This document shows positions 34,577 through 45,674 of a stretch of 64,000 nt of DNA, piece by piece. A program made the position numbers and the translations under genes. The stretch is taken from positions 61,692,295-61,756,294 of the forward strand of contig NC_052507.1 of assembly GCF_014356525.2 (NCBI RefSeq). The letters run 5' to 3'. Origin of the DNA: Nilaparvata lugens (lineage: Eukaryota > Arthropoda > Insecta > Hemiptera > Delphacidae). Every line of letters begins with the position of its first letter. Position 1 is the stretch's first letter. Below the pieces are notes generated by a model. The model searched no databases, was not told where the DNA came from, and was given only the letters and a program-made list of their open reading frames with translations.

Positions 34577-34675
34577 AAAGGGGGAGTGTGAGCTAGCACA
34601 TGGCTCTCAGTGTGTGTGTGTGTTATCACATCAGAATGCAGTCGGCATGTGCTAGCTCTCACTCCCCCCTTTTAC
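34577..34675. promoter_or_regulatory. Long imperfect hairpin between ATPase and integrase
   Basis: AAAGGGGGAGTGTGAGCTAG at 34577 and its near reverse complement CTAGCTCTCACTCCCCCCTT near 34655-34673 form a stem of about 27 bases, including GCACATG, around a loop of about 40 bases that holds a (GT)n run. It lies just upstream of the ATPase start on the minus strand. It could be a terminator, promoter element or small foldback insertion. Confidence 0.5.
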
Positions 34676-34679
34676 AGGT

Positions 34680-35010
34680 ATGCAGTAGCAAACTGCTAGA
34701 AGTTTCTTACTCCAATATATTGTTACCTCTCTCTCCCTCTCCCTCTTTACGAGAATGCAAACAGCACAGGAAAGAAGTATCTGCGCTTTCTGTCCTGCAC
34801 CCTCTTTTATGCTCTGCTTCTCCTCATCTATCGCATGCTCAATGATTTTCTAAAGCAAATTACAAAAATGGGACTACAGATTGAAATGGAACTGAGAAGC
34901 ATTTTTTGATAAAGATGTATTATATTTACACCAAATGTCCATGATATTTACAGTAAATGCAATGTATTACAACATGATATTACAATAGTTTATTTACAAC
35001 ATGATATTAC
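34680..35010. other. Spacer between ATPase hairpin and integrase
   Basis: I see no gene. A short duplication, ACATGATATTACAATAG(A/T)TTAT, occurs at about 34972-35021. Confidence 0.4.
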
Positions 35011-35016
35011 AATAGA

Positions 35017-35962
35017 TTATTTTCTATCTAATAGTTGACTTCCACTAATATAACTGGGTGTTGAAAATCCAATCCACTTAACAAGCAATCCTTTTTTATC
35101 ATGCTTTAAATTTTTTTCAATCAGATATACTTGTCTCTCCGATTTGTTTAATTGTGTTTTTCTAATTTCTTCTCCGTAAAACCTACCACTTCTCCGTTTA
35201 GATCTCGCAAGCTGTATGTTACAGGTTAAGGAGGGAATATAGAATGAATCATGAAATACTCTGCGCTCCAATTTATGTTATAGGATTTATCGAAAAAAAC
35301 ACTTTTCTTTGAGATTCGTACGATATCTCCTAGCTTAAATTTTGGTTTCGAATTTTTCAATTTATATCATCTATTGAATGCAGAATTCAAAGACATTAAA
35401 ACATGATTACGATCTTCCTTGCAGACATCTCTAGGTTTCATTCTAATTGAAGTGTGCATTGTTGAGTTATATTTCAAACCGAACTGTCTAGATTGCTTAT
35501 CCAGTTTTTGGTTCCATGTTCAGTTAAATATCTATAAATTTTTGCTTTAATTGTTCCATTAAACCTTTCTATCATGGAAGCTTCTTTATCACTTAGAACA
35601 TGGTAATGTTCAATACTGTGTCCATCTAATAACGCTTTAACTTTTGAATTAAAGAGTTCTGTTTCCTGATCTGATTGGAACAACTTAACTCCCTTATTTT
35701 CAGAAATAATTGGTTCAAGTGCATCAAATACAGATTGGCTTGACTTGTCTTTTAATGGTACACAATATGCAAATTTTGAAAAACAATTAATAACAACTAA
35801 GATATACCTATAACCTTCATTAAAACGTGATAAACTGCTCATCTCAATGAGATCAGCTTGAAGCAAGTCTTTTTTACTTTTCAACTCATATTTGCGAGTG
35901 GGATAGTTGACACGTGGCACGCTATGAAGTTCTAACGCTATCCTAGATCTGATAATATTCAT
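35017..35962 (-). pseudogene. Polinton retroviral-type integrase
   Basis: The catalytic core is read in one frame (35962-35474). The first Asp lies in LLQADLIEM, followed by RYILVVINCFSKFAY. The second is in LFQSDQETELF and the catalytic Glu in ASMIERFNGT. Downstream, after frame changes, come KLGDIVRISKKSVFFDKSYN and a chromodomain-like end (ERQVYLIEKNL, LLVKWIGFS). The order of core, SH3-like region and chromodomain is that of Polinton integrases, which join the inverted termini to target DNA with a 6-bp stagger, as seen at this element's ends. It is broken by shifts near 35474 and 35280. Confidence 0.85.
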
Positions 35963-36167
35963 ATTTACAATGGGAAATCAAAATTAGTGGTGTTGGATGA
36001 TCATCACGGGACATACTGAGCAATCAGTCAGAGCATTGTCAGCACTCTATGATGTCGAAAAGGCAAAGTGTCCATGCCGTTCTCTGCAATGTATCTCTTG
36101 TCGTCATAAGGACTCAAGCAGATTTTTACACATTCAATCTGATACATGCTGTGATTATAGGATCTCA

Positions 36168-39100
36168 TCATATTGAATTTTTCAATGTGTCACAATGTTC
36201 AATCAGCGATTTCTTGTATAAATTAAAATTAAGTTTTCTACATTTCACTCCGCTCTGTACACCCTTTGCTACACATTTATTTACAGGTTCTTCATTCTCA
36301 TTACATACTAAATACAAGTAAAGTTTAGATTGAAGGCCTATAAATTGACTGAGAGCCTTTGAGGCTGTCTCGTCCTTGAACTTTCCTACAACTCTATTTC
36401 TCACCATGGAAAAGCAGGGGTAGTAAGAGGGGTAGTTACTAGTGTCAAAAAGTTTCAAATTTTCTTTAATCAACTGATACACATCCTCTACTTTTAAATT
36501 TAAAAGAAAACTACCGGTATCGGTCATACTGAGTTCTATGCGATCCCACGGTATAATTTTTGCAATTTACAATAGAAAAAATTATACATATGGAATTCAC
36601 TCAACTCCAGTACGGGAAACCCGGAATGGATAGGCTTGTTCATTTTCAGTTCCAACCTACAAGAGAAAACCGCAATCACGTTCAGACTAATTATTTGCCA
36701 GCATTTGCATAATGGATTTGAAATGTACTTATCTAATCGTTTTTGTCTGTGATAATTTTAACATTGATATGTTTCTGGACTGATTGAATAGTCTTGCCAA
36801 AAATCAAAATGCAACACACCTTGAAGAAAGATACTTCAAATTCATTCTTCGTGGTCTGTCTATTGCGGATATTGAAGTTGATGTAGCTTTTCAGCCAGGG
36901 AGATTGGGAAAAGCAAATTACCCGATGTACTTCCATTAATTGAAAACCAAGCTGAAGGTAGAGTTTTGAACTAAGGTAGTGAACAATGTACTTTTCACGG
37001 TCAAAAAGTGTGTTCATGAGCTTTTTGGTTCCAGTTTGACTGTTCTCATTTGTTTGATAGTTTGACAGCAATTGGTGTGGAGGTGTTTGGTGGAGAGGTG
37101 CAAGTGGGAAGCTGGCATGCTTATCATATAACTCTTTCAGATACTTGAGATCACATTCTATTACATATCCAGTTTCTGAATTGCTGTCCAAATTTGCGAA
37201 ATCAAGCTTGGAAATTTCTTCCTCTGTGAGGAATTTGAAATCTCCAACAAGTAAGTTTCAACTCATGGCCTCCGAGTATAAACTGTTCGCATCAATATAA
37301 AGGAGATAATTACTCGGTTTTGAGGGGTCGTATGTCTCAGGTAGATGCTTGTTATTCCCCTCACAATAACATTTACCGATAAATGAGACCCCGCCCCTCA
37401 TCACCGCCTCAAACATGAGATGCATGTCAGGATGTGTGATTAACTCTAGTTCGACCTTAGTGTACTTCAACATGCAATTCCAGGTAAAGTGCGTGAGGGA
37501 AACAAAATGAGTGACATCAAGGCCGTATCAGCTAGAAAGCGTAGACCTCATAGATTCAAAAACTTCCACTAATAGCAACACATCCAAACATAAATAGAAA
37601 TCATGATATTCACCAAGAGATTTCAGTTTGAATGTTGAGAACACTCTTCGTGCATGCTCATATTCTTCGCAAGACAGAGGTGTATCAGTTAAATCATTAT
37701 GAAAACATTTGATGGGAGGAAGTGATGTTTCTGCGATTTTTTTGGGACAACTCATGTATGAGTAAGGATATATTCCTTTTTTCAACAAGAGATGTCTGTG
37801 TTTGCGTGGTGGGTCATGAAACACTGAAAATAAATGTTCGAACTTATTTTCCATGTCTGTACTCTCTACCAAATTACACACCAATACTTCCAAGGATTTG
37901 TTCATAAGCTTGTAGGAATCTAGAAATTCAATTTTGCCTACTGAAAGTGTCAAAAATCTCTCTGATGTATTCACAATGCTAGAAATTTCTTTTTCACATT
38001 TACAGAGCGCTTTCAGAATGGAATGCGAATCAAACCCTGAGAAATTGTGAAAATAACACGAAATGTACTCTGGAGTACTAGGTGATAAATTACAAGAAAC
38101 GTGGGCTGCACATAGGTAATTTCCGGTTTCATGAGCATGGTGATGACATTTAATATCGGTGTCTAAGAATGGTTCGGCGCAAAGCGCACAGTTTACCGAA
38201 TTTTGAAATTTGCGCTCTTGACTTTCGGATAAATGTTGCATCGGAATTTCGCGTTTCATATCCTTGTACAAAATGTCACCGAGATCTGTAATTTCCTGAA
38301 GAAATTTCTCCATGATTTTTTCATCTAAATTACTCGATCTATGGAGTACAGGTCCATGAGCGATTTCCCTGTTCACATCCATAACAACAAAACAATACCT
38401 GCAGGGAATATGTTGCACTGTTTTCTTTGTATGAGTAATTTCATCGGAATCGGATTCATCATCATTCATCATTATCAAAATTAACAACATTAGTTTCTAA
38501 ATCCACCTAAATTGTATACTTTTTCTTCAATGTTGCACCCAGTTTCTCAAATTTAATTGTGTCTCTGCGTTTAGGATATAAATGCACTGTGATTCAAACT
38601 TGGAACAAAGCTGCTCATGTTTCATCAAATTTGCTTTCCCATCACAATTTTTATATTTGGTCGATGTAAATCTATCAAAACAGAAATTACGAACATGTAC
38701 TTGACCATCGTGTTTTGAAAGGTGAGAGAGAAGGCGGTATAACCCATTTTTCCCATTCGCAGTATTAATTAAACAAAAATGTGTTTTTCCTGCATCAGCT
38801 TTCAACATTAAAAGATTAATTTGGTGTTTACGAGTGTGGAAAATGCTCGTGCGGTAGGGGAAAGACTTCTTGTTGTCATATGCGATGACATGAATTGCAA
38901 TATCCGGATTCAGTATTTCAAATTTCTTAATATCGTGTGTCACCGGAAAATTTACACCTCGCTTATTAAGTGTGTGAGCAAACTTGCTCAAATACTTTAC
39001 AGTCAAGTGTGAGTCCTTTGGTTTCTGATGGAAATATGCAAGGACTGACCATAAAATGCATTTTTCATCAGACAGATTTTTGACATTTATAATACAATGT

Positions 39101-39579
39101 TTGTTTTTAAGAAACTGGGGTGTTTGAATGAAACTGGATGTGAATATTGGATGAAATTTAATCATGTTCACATCCAGTGACTCAATTTTCTTCAACACCC
39201 AACCGCTGCCATGTCAAACAAAGTTCTCAAAAGATGACAGGATTTTTCTTATGGCCAACATGAAATGATCATTAAAATCTTCATAATACTCAAGCATGTT
39301 TAGTGCTATGTTGGAGTAACTATGAAGATTGACAAGAGATGAGATAGACTCACTAACCTCATCATCCATCACCACTAATTTGTACAATAAAACATTTAAC
39401 ACAATGAACCATTTGACATTCCCTTCATACCTTGCCGCATGCTCCCTAATTATCTCAAAAACACGACGTTTCAACCTCTCGAGCACGTTCTCGATGTTGA
39501 TTTCCTCGGGATCCTCAATGCTAATACGATGGCAGACTGCGCTGGAAATCATGCCACGTAGTCTGCATTCCCTCGGCAT
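36168..39579 (-). pseudogene. Polinton protein-primed DNA polymerase B
   Basis: The gene is scattered over frames at 39579-39214, 39198-38527, 38490-37528, 37473-37258, 37191-36733 and 36527-36168. The N-terminal region has GSGWVLKKIESLDV and a Cys/His cluster (HDGQVHVRNFCF). The exonuclease part contains YFHNFSGFDSH. Palm motif A is LLYIDANSLYSEAMS, the motif B region is FFKVCCILIFGKT, and KPIHSGF-LELS precedes motif C. Motif C reads TDTGSFLL, where the family has two aspartates around Thr, so one catalytic Asp is Gly. With at least five frame breaks it cannot encode a polymerase. In an active element it replicates the linear genome from a terminal protein. Confidence 0.88.
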
Positions 39580-39729
39580 GATGATGATGTTAGATTCTGA
39601 AAAACAAAAGAATAACGATCAGGATGATATAGGATTAGAGTGATAGAGTACAGCTGCATGTTTTTAATCAGTTGTGAATTAGCATTGGTAGAAGAATGCT
39701 GTGTGAAAATGTTATTTCAGGATCAGATA
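39580..39729. promoter_or_regulatory. Divergent intergenic region between polymerase B and BIR gene
   Basis: The polymerase frame reads left from 39579 and the BIR frame reads right from 39730, or from 39658 or 39709 if earlier ATGs are used. Only about 80-150 bases separate the left-reading and right-reading arms, so both must start transcription here. A splice-acceptor-like TGTTATTTCAG ends at 39720, so the BIR start could be on a second exon. No clear TATA box was seen. Confidence 0.35.
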
Positions 39730-40317
39730 ATGTTGCATGAAAGATTAAGATTTTTAACTTTTGATAAAAGATGTACGAAATCTTCTCAGCATTTGTCAGC
39801 AGAAAACATGGCAAAAGAGGGATTTATAATCGCATGTGTACCAGACATTGTGTTCTGTGTATTTTGTTCAATTTATTTGGGAAAATGGGTAGAAAGTGAC
39901 ATACCAGCAATAGAACATGCAAGGTACAGTCTGAACTGTGCATTGAGAAGGAAAGATAATATAACAATTGGAGAGGAGAATTTCGATAATAATATTCTTC
40001 GTCAATATGAAGAAAGATATTTAACTTTTAACTCTTATTTTGAAAATCATCATTGTCATCTACATTATGACCATTGTGAATCATTATCTGATAAAGCAGA
40101 CTATTTTGCGAGAAATGGTTATTTCTTACATATAAATCACTATCTGCAATGTGTCTATTGCAAATATATTATCGAAAATCCATTTGAAAAAGTAATAAAT
40201 TTACCATTTTGTTTACATGAAGAGTGCGAGAAAGAAGGAGAAGGAGAAGATTACCCAGATATACCACATCCTAAAGATGAGCAAAAAAAAAAATTGCATG
40301 CTTGCATTATGGTGTAG
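39730..40317 (+). CDS. BIR-domain protein (IAP-like) carried by the Polinton
   Basis: The ATG at 39730 opens an uninterrupted frame of 195 codons. The first domain has RLRFLTFDK, then CVFC, H and C with exact BIR spacing (C-x2-C-x16-H-x6-C, the His in AIEHAR and the last Cys in SLNC) and the KWVESDIP segment typical of BIR folds. A second, weaker domain has RYLTFNSYF and CVYC followed by an irregular LHEEC. There is no RING finger. BIR proteins of the IAP class bind caspases or adaptors and block apoptosis, and viruses and adintovirus-like elements are known to carry them. The gene is intact in an otherwise broken element. An earlier ATG at 39658 would add 24 residues. Confidence 0.78.
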   Translation: MLHERLRFLTFDKRCTKSSQHLSAENMAKEGFIIACVPDIVFCVFCSIYLGKWVESDIPAIEHARYSLNCALRRKDNITIGEENFDNNILRQYEERYLTFNSYFENHHCHLHYDHCESLSDKADYFARNGYFLHINHYLQCVYCKYIIENPFEKVINLPFCLHEECEKEGEGEDYPDIPHPKDEQKKKLHACIMV

Positions 40318-40435
40318 AAGGATTTTTGTCCTTGGAGGAGAAAAATCCTCCCCTCCAAGGACAAAAATTGTCCTCTGAGGAAAAATTATTCCTCTCCTCC
40401 AACTCCCCTCTGAGGATAAAATCAAAGTGAAAATG
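40318..40435. terminator. Hairpin after the BIR gene
   Basis: ATTTTTGTCCTTGGAGG (about 40322) pairs with CCTCCAAGGACAAAAATT (to about 40369), a near-perfect stem of about 17 bases with a short loop. A second CCTCTGAGGA palindrome and its repeat follow. The position directly after the stop codon suggests 3'-end formation or protection. Confidence 0.5.
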
Positions 40436-40911
40436 TACTTACATGTGTTGGTTGATGCGTGAATGACAGGTATCTCCTCGGCTATAGATGTGCAGGTATA
40501 GATGTCTATCCGGCTATGCTTCCTTCTCGATGTAGGCACGATTGTCAGGTAACGTCTCAGGTATGTTTCCCTGATGAGAGCTCAACTGCTTATGAGATGG
40601 GAAACCGAGTTGTGAGGTGAGCACTCCAATGCTGTGGAAACAATGGATTATTTAATAACTGATAATATTAGAAATCAATAAGCATCACAAGAGGTGGTGC
40701 TATTCAAAAAATGTTTGAGTGAATGTAACGGTTTTTCATTATAGGAGAGAATACTTACAAATCTGAATGATGTTGATAATGATGTGGGAGGATATAGCAG
40801 CACGCACTGCTTCATGCTGAGTCCTAGGGGAGAAATTTGAATTTTTTTTTCACCTTGTAGCACGTGTGCCTCTCACTCGCATTAGCCTGGAACAGAGAGA
40901 GAAATGCATGC
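40436..40911. other. Spacer with no gene
   Basis: No supported coding sequence. It leads into a TATA-type promoter. Confidence 0.4.
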
Positions 40912-40918
40912 TATATAA
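40912..40918 (+). promoter_or_regulatory. TATA box of the OB-like gene
   Basis: TATATAA in GCTATATAAAC lies about 90 bases upstream of the ATG at 41002, leaving room for a start site near 40940. Confidence 0.5.
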
Positions 40919-41001
40919 ACAGATGTAATGTGAGCAAAATTATCATTTACATCAGAGTCACATTCGAGTGTTTTACATACTCTACTTCACTTTCATACAA
41001 A

Positions 41002-42224
41002 ATGAATTCGTCATTGTCAACCTCGTCCTCATTCATCCTCCCAGATAGCTCACCGGCACAGGAGCGTATCCTCAACTACTGGCAGCAGAAAGCTGCCCTC
41101 GCTGCTGGCACCTCCGCTGCTGCAGGTCCTCCTTCACCGCTCACCATAGAGCCACCATCGCATGGGGAGATTGTACTGGGTGACAGCCAAGTTCAGCACT
41201 TGGCTCCACCTGCTACCCGGGCACCGCAGTGTGCTGTGCTAACAACGCTGAGCAACAACATCAAGCAGAAGCAGGGGAAGAGGAGGTTGGTGTTTGACAA
41301 GGCTGAGGTTAGCGGGGACAAGGACGAGGCAATCTTCTCACAAACAAAGGTTAGTTTCAACAAATATTATTAACTTGTATGTGTACAGATTTTTTATAAA
41401 ACAATCGATCATTGGAAAAAATCTTTACACATATAAGTCTTTGATTATAATTATTATTATCATTTGATAGCAAAGAATTATTGTTAAAAGTGATCAGTCA
41501 TGCATGAATTATTTGATAGCAAGGGAATAATTTTTGAACTGATTAGAGATACAATTGAATTGAGATATTATTGTTAAAAGTAATCAGAGAATTATTCTTT
41601 TAGATCAACATTATTAATTGAAGTATTCACAATGAATTACAAGATATTAGTGTTGGCAGATTCTGCAATACATAAGTTATTACTCACTTTGAGATTGTGT
41701 AGTGAATCTATTAATCAAGCTCTCTAGTATGATTTGACGAATCTGATTTGATGAAATTCTGAAACAATTAAGACACTAATCAAATATTTTTCAACAGAAA
41801 TGTGTGGTGGATGACAACTCATCACTTGTCCCCCTGATGAAGGAGGTGCAGCGGGCAGAGGAGGAGGAGGATGAGATGGACTTTGTTCAGCTCACCAATG
41901 ACCCGTGCACAAACCCTGGGTGCCACTTAAAGAGTTAAAGGAGGATGTACCGTATCCCATCATCAGTGCGAGGGAGGACAGCAATAAACATGGGCGGCGT
42001 GTTATTTTGAAAATTAGGAATGTAGGAAGCAAATCGCAGTGCGAGGTATATTTACCACAACGATTTGCTTCCTGCATCAGTGCAGAAAAAATTGCAGAAT
42101 TTAATAAAAGTTGTAAAAATTTGGTATTGCTAGTATCGCATAAGTCGGGGAATTGGACCAATATAAAAATTGTTAAGCATCAACAATTTTTATATCTATA
42201 CAATTATGTGTTAAAAATTGTATA
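41002..42224 (+). pseudogene. Polinton protein with OB-like C-terminal domain, one intron, frameshifted
   Basis: Exon 1 (41002-41349) encodes a Ser/Pro/Ala-rich N-terminus (MNSSLSTSSSFILPDS) ending at an AAAG|GTTAGT donor. The acceptor TTTTTCAACAG precedes exon 2 at 41798, which reads KCVVDDNSSLVPLMKEVQ with an acidic run. A one-base shift near 41905 then leads into VPLKELKEDVPYPIISARE, VILKIRNVG, CEVYLPQRFASCI and NLVLLVSHKSGNW. That last domain is a recurrent arthropod Polinton domain with the pattern of an OB-type fold, possibly single-strand DNA binding. The function is inferred from pattern memory only. A TATA box precedes the gene. Confidence 0.55.
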
Positions 42225-43600
42225 GATGTGTGTTAAAGTAGTATCAGTAGTAGTGAATAAATTGTGTAGATATTTTGATAAAAAATTGTTTTCAATTCTT
42301 ACCTGTTTACAGTTGTTGTTGTTGTTGTTGTTGTTGATAAGTTCACAATGGATAGTAGAGACATAGACAGAAGAATGGTTCATAGCTGACAGAGCTCTAG
42401 CATAGATGAAGGATAAGTAAGGAGATAACCCATGGTATAGGGGGAATAGGTCTTAATTTTGCTGTTACCCGGAGCCGAAGCTCCACGTAGTTCCTGCCGT
42501 CCCAAGCTAGATGGCGCTGCCTGTCTTTCTTCAGCTTGCCGCTCAAAATTCAAAGTTCTCACACACACACTCTTCCATTCACAGCTTTTGTATGAACATC
42601 CACAGACTTTGCTCAAGGCCACGCACTCTACTCAGCTGCGTATCCAACAAAAAGTGCTACATCAACAGATGCATTGTTTGAAATTGTTTAGTTGCTCCAT
42701 GCAAGGAGAGATCATTTCAGATTTCCAAGCAAATTGCCTTCTATTCAACAATAGAAAAATACTCAATTACTTGTGATTGCAGGATTGAATAAATGATTAT
42801 TCAATAGATGATGCAGAATATGAAATGGATACACTCTAGCTTATGAGAAAGGTTCTTTTAGAATGATTATAACACTTTTGAAAAGAATTTTCAAATCCAT
42901 TTATACAGTTTCTCAAAAGTACAATAATATTCCTATTATACCTATATAATTTCTAAGAAATCTCTGGGAAATGTATGAGTTTGCATTAATTTGTAGAAGG
43001 TATAATAACTATTCATGAAAAATTAAGAAATGGATAGGAGAATAATAATAATAATTATTGTATTTTTAAATTGAAACTTCATAAGAAACAAATTATTCCT
43101 ATATACAGTAGTATGAATGAATCGTACACAATTTAACAATATGATAAATGAAAACTCTACAGCATTCTTGTATGAATAGGCATATTAACAATTTATGGCC
43201 AATACATTTATTCTGACGGAACAACCGAACTGAGGGGTTCCTTTCAAATCTGTAAATGTCAAATGTCTTTAGTCAATGTTTGATACTGATGCTGGTTCAT
43301 TTGAAACATTATGCAAACTGGAAATAATCAGCAAATATATCAATCATTCTATTTATCACTCGAGTCTTTCCAGATTAAAAAAAAAAATCTTTTAAGTTAG
43401 AACCCATCTTTCCTCATCTGTTCATATAGTGCTGGAGATTTGTATCTGCAAGATTACAAAATTCGATTACAATACAACACTTTATGAACATGTCTTAACC
43501 AAACCTGTTTGTGTAACTGGAGCTATAATTATTGACCTTATTTGTGAGTCAGATGCGCTTGCGCTTACAAAAATGTTGTGAATCAATTATTTAATCCAAT
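42225..43600. other. Long non-coding interval inside the Polinton
   Basis: A (GTT)n run lies near 42312-42336. A GC-richer patch at about 42460-42560 has no recognisable gene. Otherwise the sequence is AT-rich, and may represent decayed Polinton sequence or an unrecognised insertion. Confidence 0.35.
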
Positions 43601-43602
43601 AA

Positions 43603-43875
43603 AGATAATAATAATTGATAGTTCTGCGAAGAGGAGGAAAGAGAAGAAGAAGAAGAAGAAGTATAGGAAGAATTTCGCGATTTCCTCAAGATAATAATGA
43701 TGATAATAAAGATAATAATAATTAATAGTTCTGCGAAGAAGAGAGAATGGAGAACAATAGGAAGAAGAAGAAGATGATGAAGAAGAAGAAGAAGAAGAAG
43801 AAGAAGGAGAAGATGAAAAGGAGGAAGGAGGAGAAGAAGAAGAAGAATAGGAAGAATTTCGTGATTTTCTCAAAA
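43603..43875. repeat. Two tandem blocks containing (GAA)n
   Basis: The units ATAATAATAATT(G/A)ATAGTTCTGC...ATAGGAAGAATTTCG(C/T)GATT recur at 43603-43694 and 43708-43875, each with a GAA-rich core of different length. Poly-Ser and poly-Phe frames on the minus strand are translations of this repeat. Confidence 0.75.
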
Positions 43876-45110
43876 ACGGCTCCAATGATGTTGATCCAAT
43901 TTATACCTATATACAAATAGTCATTGATAAGCTCTATCAACTGCCACAAGTCCCACATCTGTAAAAATTTCAGGAGCTCAACCTCATCCATGCAAAGTTT
44001 GATTTTAGATTTCCAATTAACAGGCTTCAGATACAATTCGAACGAAACATTTTAAGTAGAAAAGTTTAAGCTTGGAAATCTCTACAAATTAATGTCCAGT
44101 ATCATTTTCATCTTAAATTGAAAATAAGCTCGAAATTCGAGAAAATGTTATTATTCAAATAATGCAAACTTAATGAGAGAGGCAACTTTTGGTTCCAATG
44201 TACCTAGAATGTATTCTAGGTAACTTGGTTGATTCTATTAAATTAAATCATTCAGTGGAAGAGATAGCAGAATTGATCTCATCAGCTGATTGATTTTAAG
44301 AATATAATGGAAATTTTCATAATGGCAAGGACAGATGTGTGAGTGCGCCACACCAGATTTTTCCCTATTTCAATATTATCATGGATTTCATCCTATTATG
44401 GAAACACTTACCTCATAGCTAGAGCTTGTGTCTTTTCACCTTCTGTCCATGTACAATTTTTTTTATTTGCATGTGACAGTTGCATGCAGACAAAATCCGA
44501 CACCTTCTCAGGCAATATTTTTTTGACAGCTTCCATGATAATATTATTGTTAATCGCCCTTGGTTTGCTTGCAATATTTCTCAGTCATATTAATATAAAG
44601 TATTTCATCATATTGACAGTCCATCTTTGGAGAGTTTACAAAGAAAAAATGTGGTCAATTTTGTTGAGTGAGCTACAATAATTAATATTGGATTGAATAA
44701 TTCTCATTACTAGCACCTTAGAGCTCAAAGAGAATAGAAAATGAAACATGTAATGACAATAGGTTATCAATTTGATATTTTTTCCAAATATCAATGTTAA
44801 CTTGATTTGTTCGTAATTAAATATTATAAACAAGTTTACTTACCAAGAATAGGAAATAGGTATACAACAGAGGTTGAAGAATCTCCAGTCTTTCAATCAG
44901 TACAAAATAGAATAATGCGCGCACACTGAAACACTGCTGGTTTACTCGGAGCACAGGCTCTGGTCCGTGTTTTGAAGAAAATGATTGGTGCCGGCAGAAA
45001 TGGAATATGAGCGAGCAATAAAACAAAAATTCATTCTCAGCGGTAGTGCTGAGAAAGCATAAAGTTTTCTCACTCTCTCCCTACTCAGACACAAAAACCC
45101 TGACCAACCT
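43876..45110. other. Non-coding or unrecognised
   Basis: An open frame at 44343-44681 has a hydrophobic segment (IILLLIALGLLAIFLSHI) but no family match that I can support. Confidence 0.3.
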
Positions 45111-45251
45111 CACAATGCTTAAAAACCAGTTGCTATTTCTCAAGTACACAACTTTTCCGCTACAAACGCCACTAACTAGCCTGAGTAATAATTCAATTCC
45201 CATAAAGCTCCGACAGATCTCGCTAGCAAAATTTGCAACCAGAAATTACCA

Positions 45252-45674
45252 TTGCATGGAATGTCTCCTATATTATTCTTGTCTCTGGCTCTAGCGAGCG
45301 CAGCGTGGGAGATATTCAAAAATCCAAAAACACCCCTTGCTGAGAAAGCACTTAGCTATCTTGTTATAAACGTCATGGAAGCTAAAGCAGCGTTTGGTGG
45401 TTCTTTGAGAAAGAAGAAGAAGAATGTGAAGAGGAAGCATGAGAGGAGAAGTTATAGTAATGATATTAGACGCAAAGCTATAGCTCAGTTGAAAGAGCAT
45501 ATTCCAGGAAAAGGGTATTTTTGGAAACCTTATCCTCCAATAAGTGGTGGAAGAATTTCAATTTCACCCCCTCCACCACCACCATCATCAAATGGTGTGA
45601 ATTTATTCCCCCAAGAACAAGTTAAGAAATGTAGAACAACAAAGAAGAGTAGGAAGAAGAAGAAGAAGACATGA
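45252..45674 (+). CDS. Polinton pX-like basic protein
   Basis: An ATG at 45252 (or 45261) opens 140 codons. The N-terminus is hydrophobic (SPILFLSLALASAAWEIF), followed by KNPKTPLAEKALSYL, a very basic segment (SLRKKKKNVKRKHERR), GKGYFWKPYPPISGGR and a Lys-rich tail. The hydrophobic-then-basic plan and the GKGYFWKPY ending resemble the adenovirus pX-like family of Polintons, thought to bind or condense DNA in the virion. Its TGA overlaps the ATG of the protease (ATGA at 45671-45674). The frame is intact. Family assignment is by pattern only. Confidence 0.5.
   Translation: MHGMSPILFLSLALASAAWEIFKNPKTPLAEKALSYLVINVMEAKAAFGGSLRKKKKNVKRKHERRSYSNDIRRKAIAQLKEHIPGKGYFWKPYPPISGGRISISPPPPPPSSNGVNLFPQEQVKKCRTTKKSRKKKKKT

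Noticed and set aside
42460..42776. GC-richer patch with an open frame on each strand
   Set aside because: I looked for a tRNA-derived SINE head or a coding domain and found neither a box A/B pair nor protein motifs.
43583..44036. Poly-Ser and poly-Phe open frames on the minus strand
   Set aside because: They translate a GAA/TTC microsatellite and its flanks. There is no conserved sequence beyond the repeat.
44343..44681. 112-codon frame with a hydrophobic segment
   Set aside because: No conserved domain and AT-rich composition. Polinton genes nearby have clearer signals.
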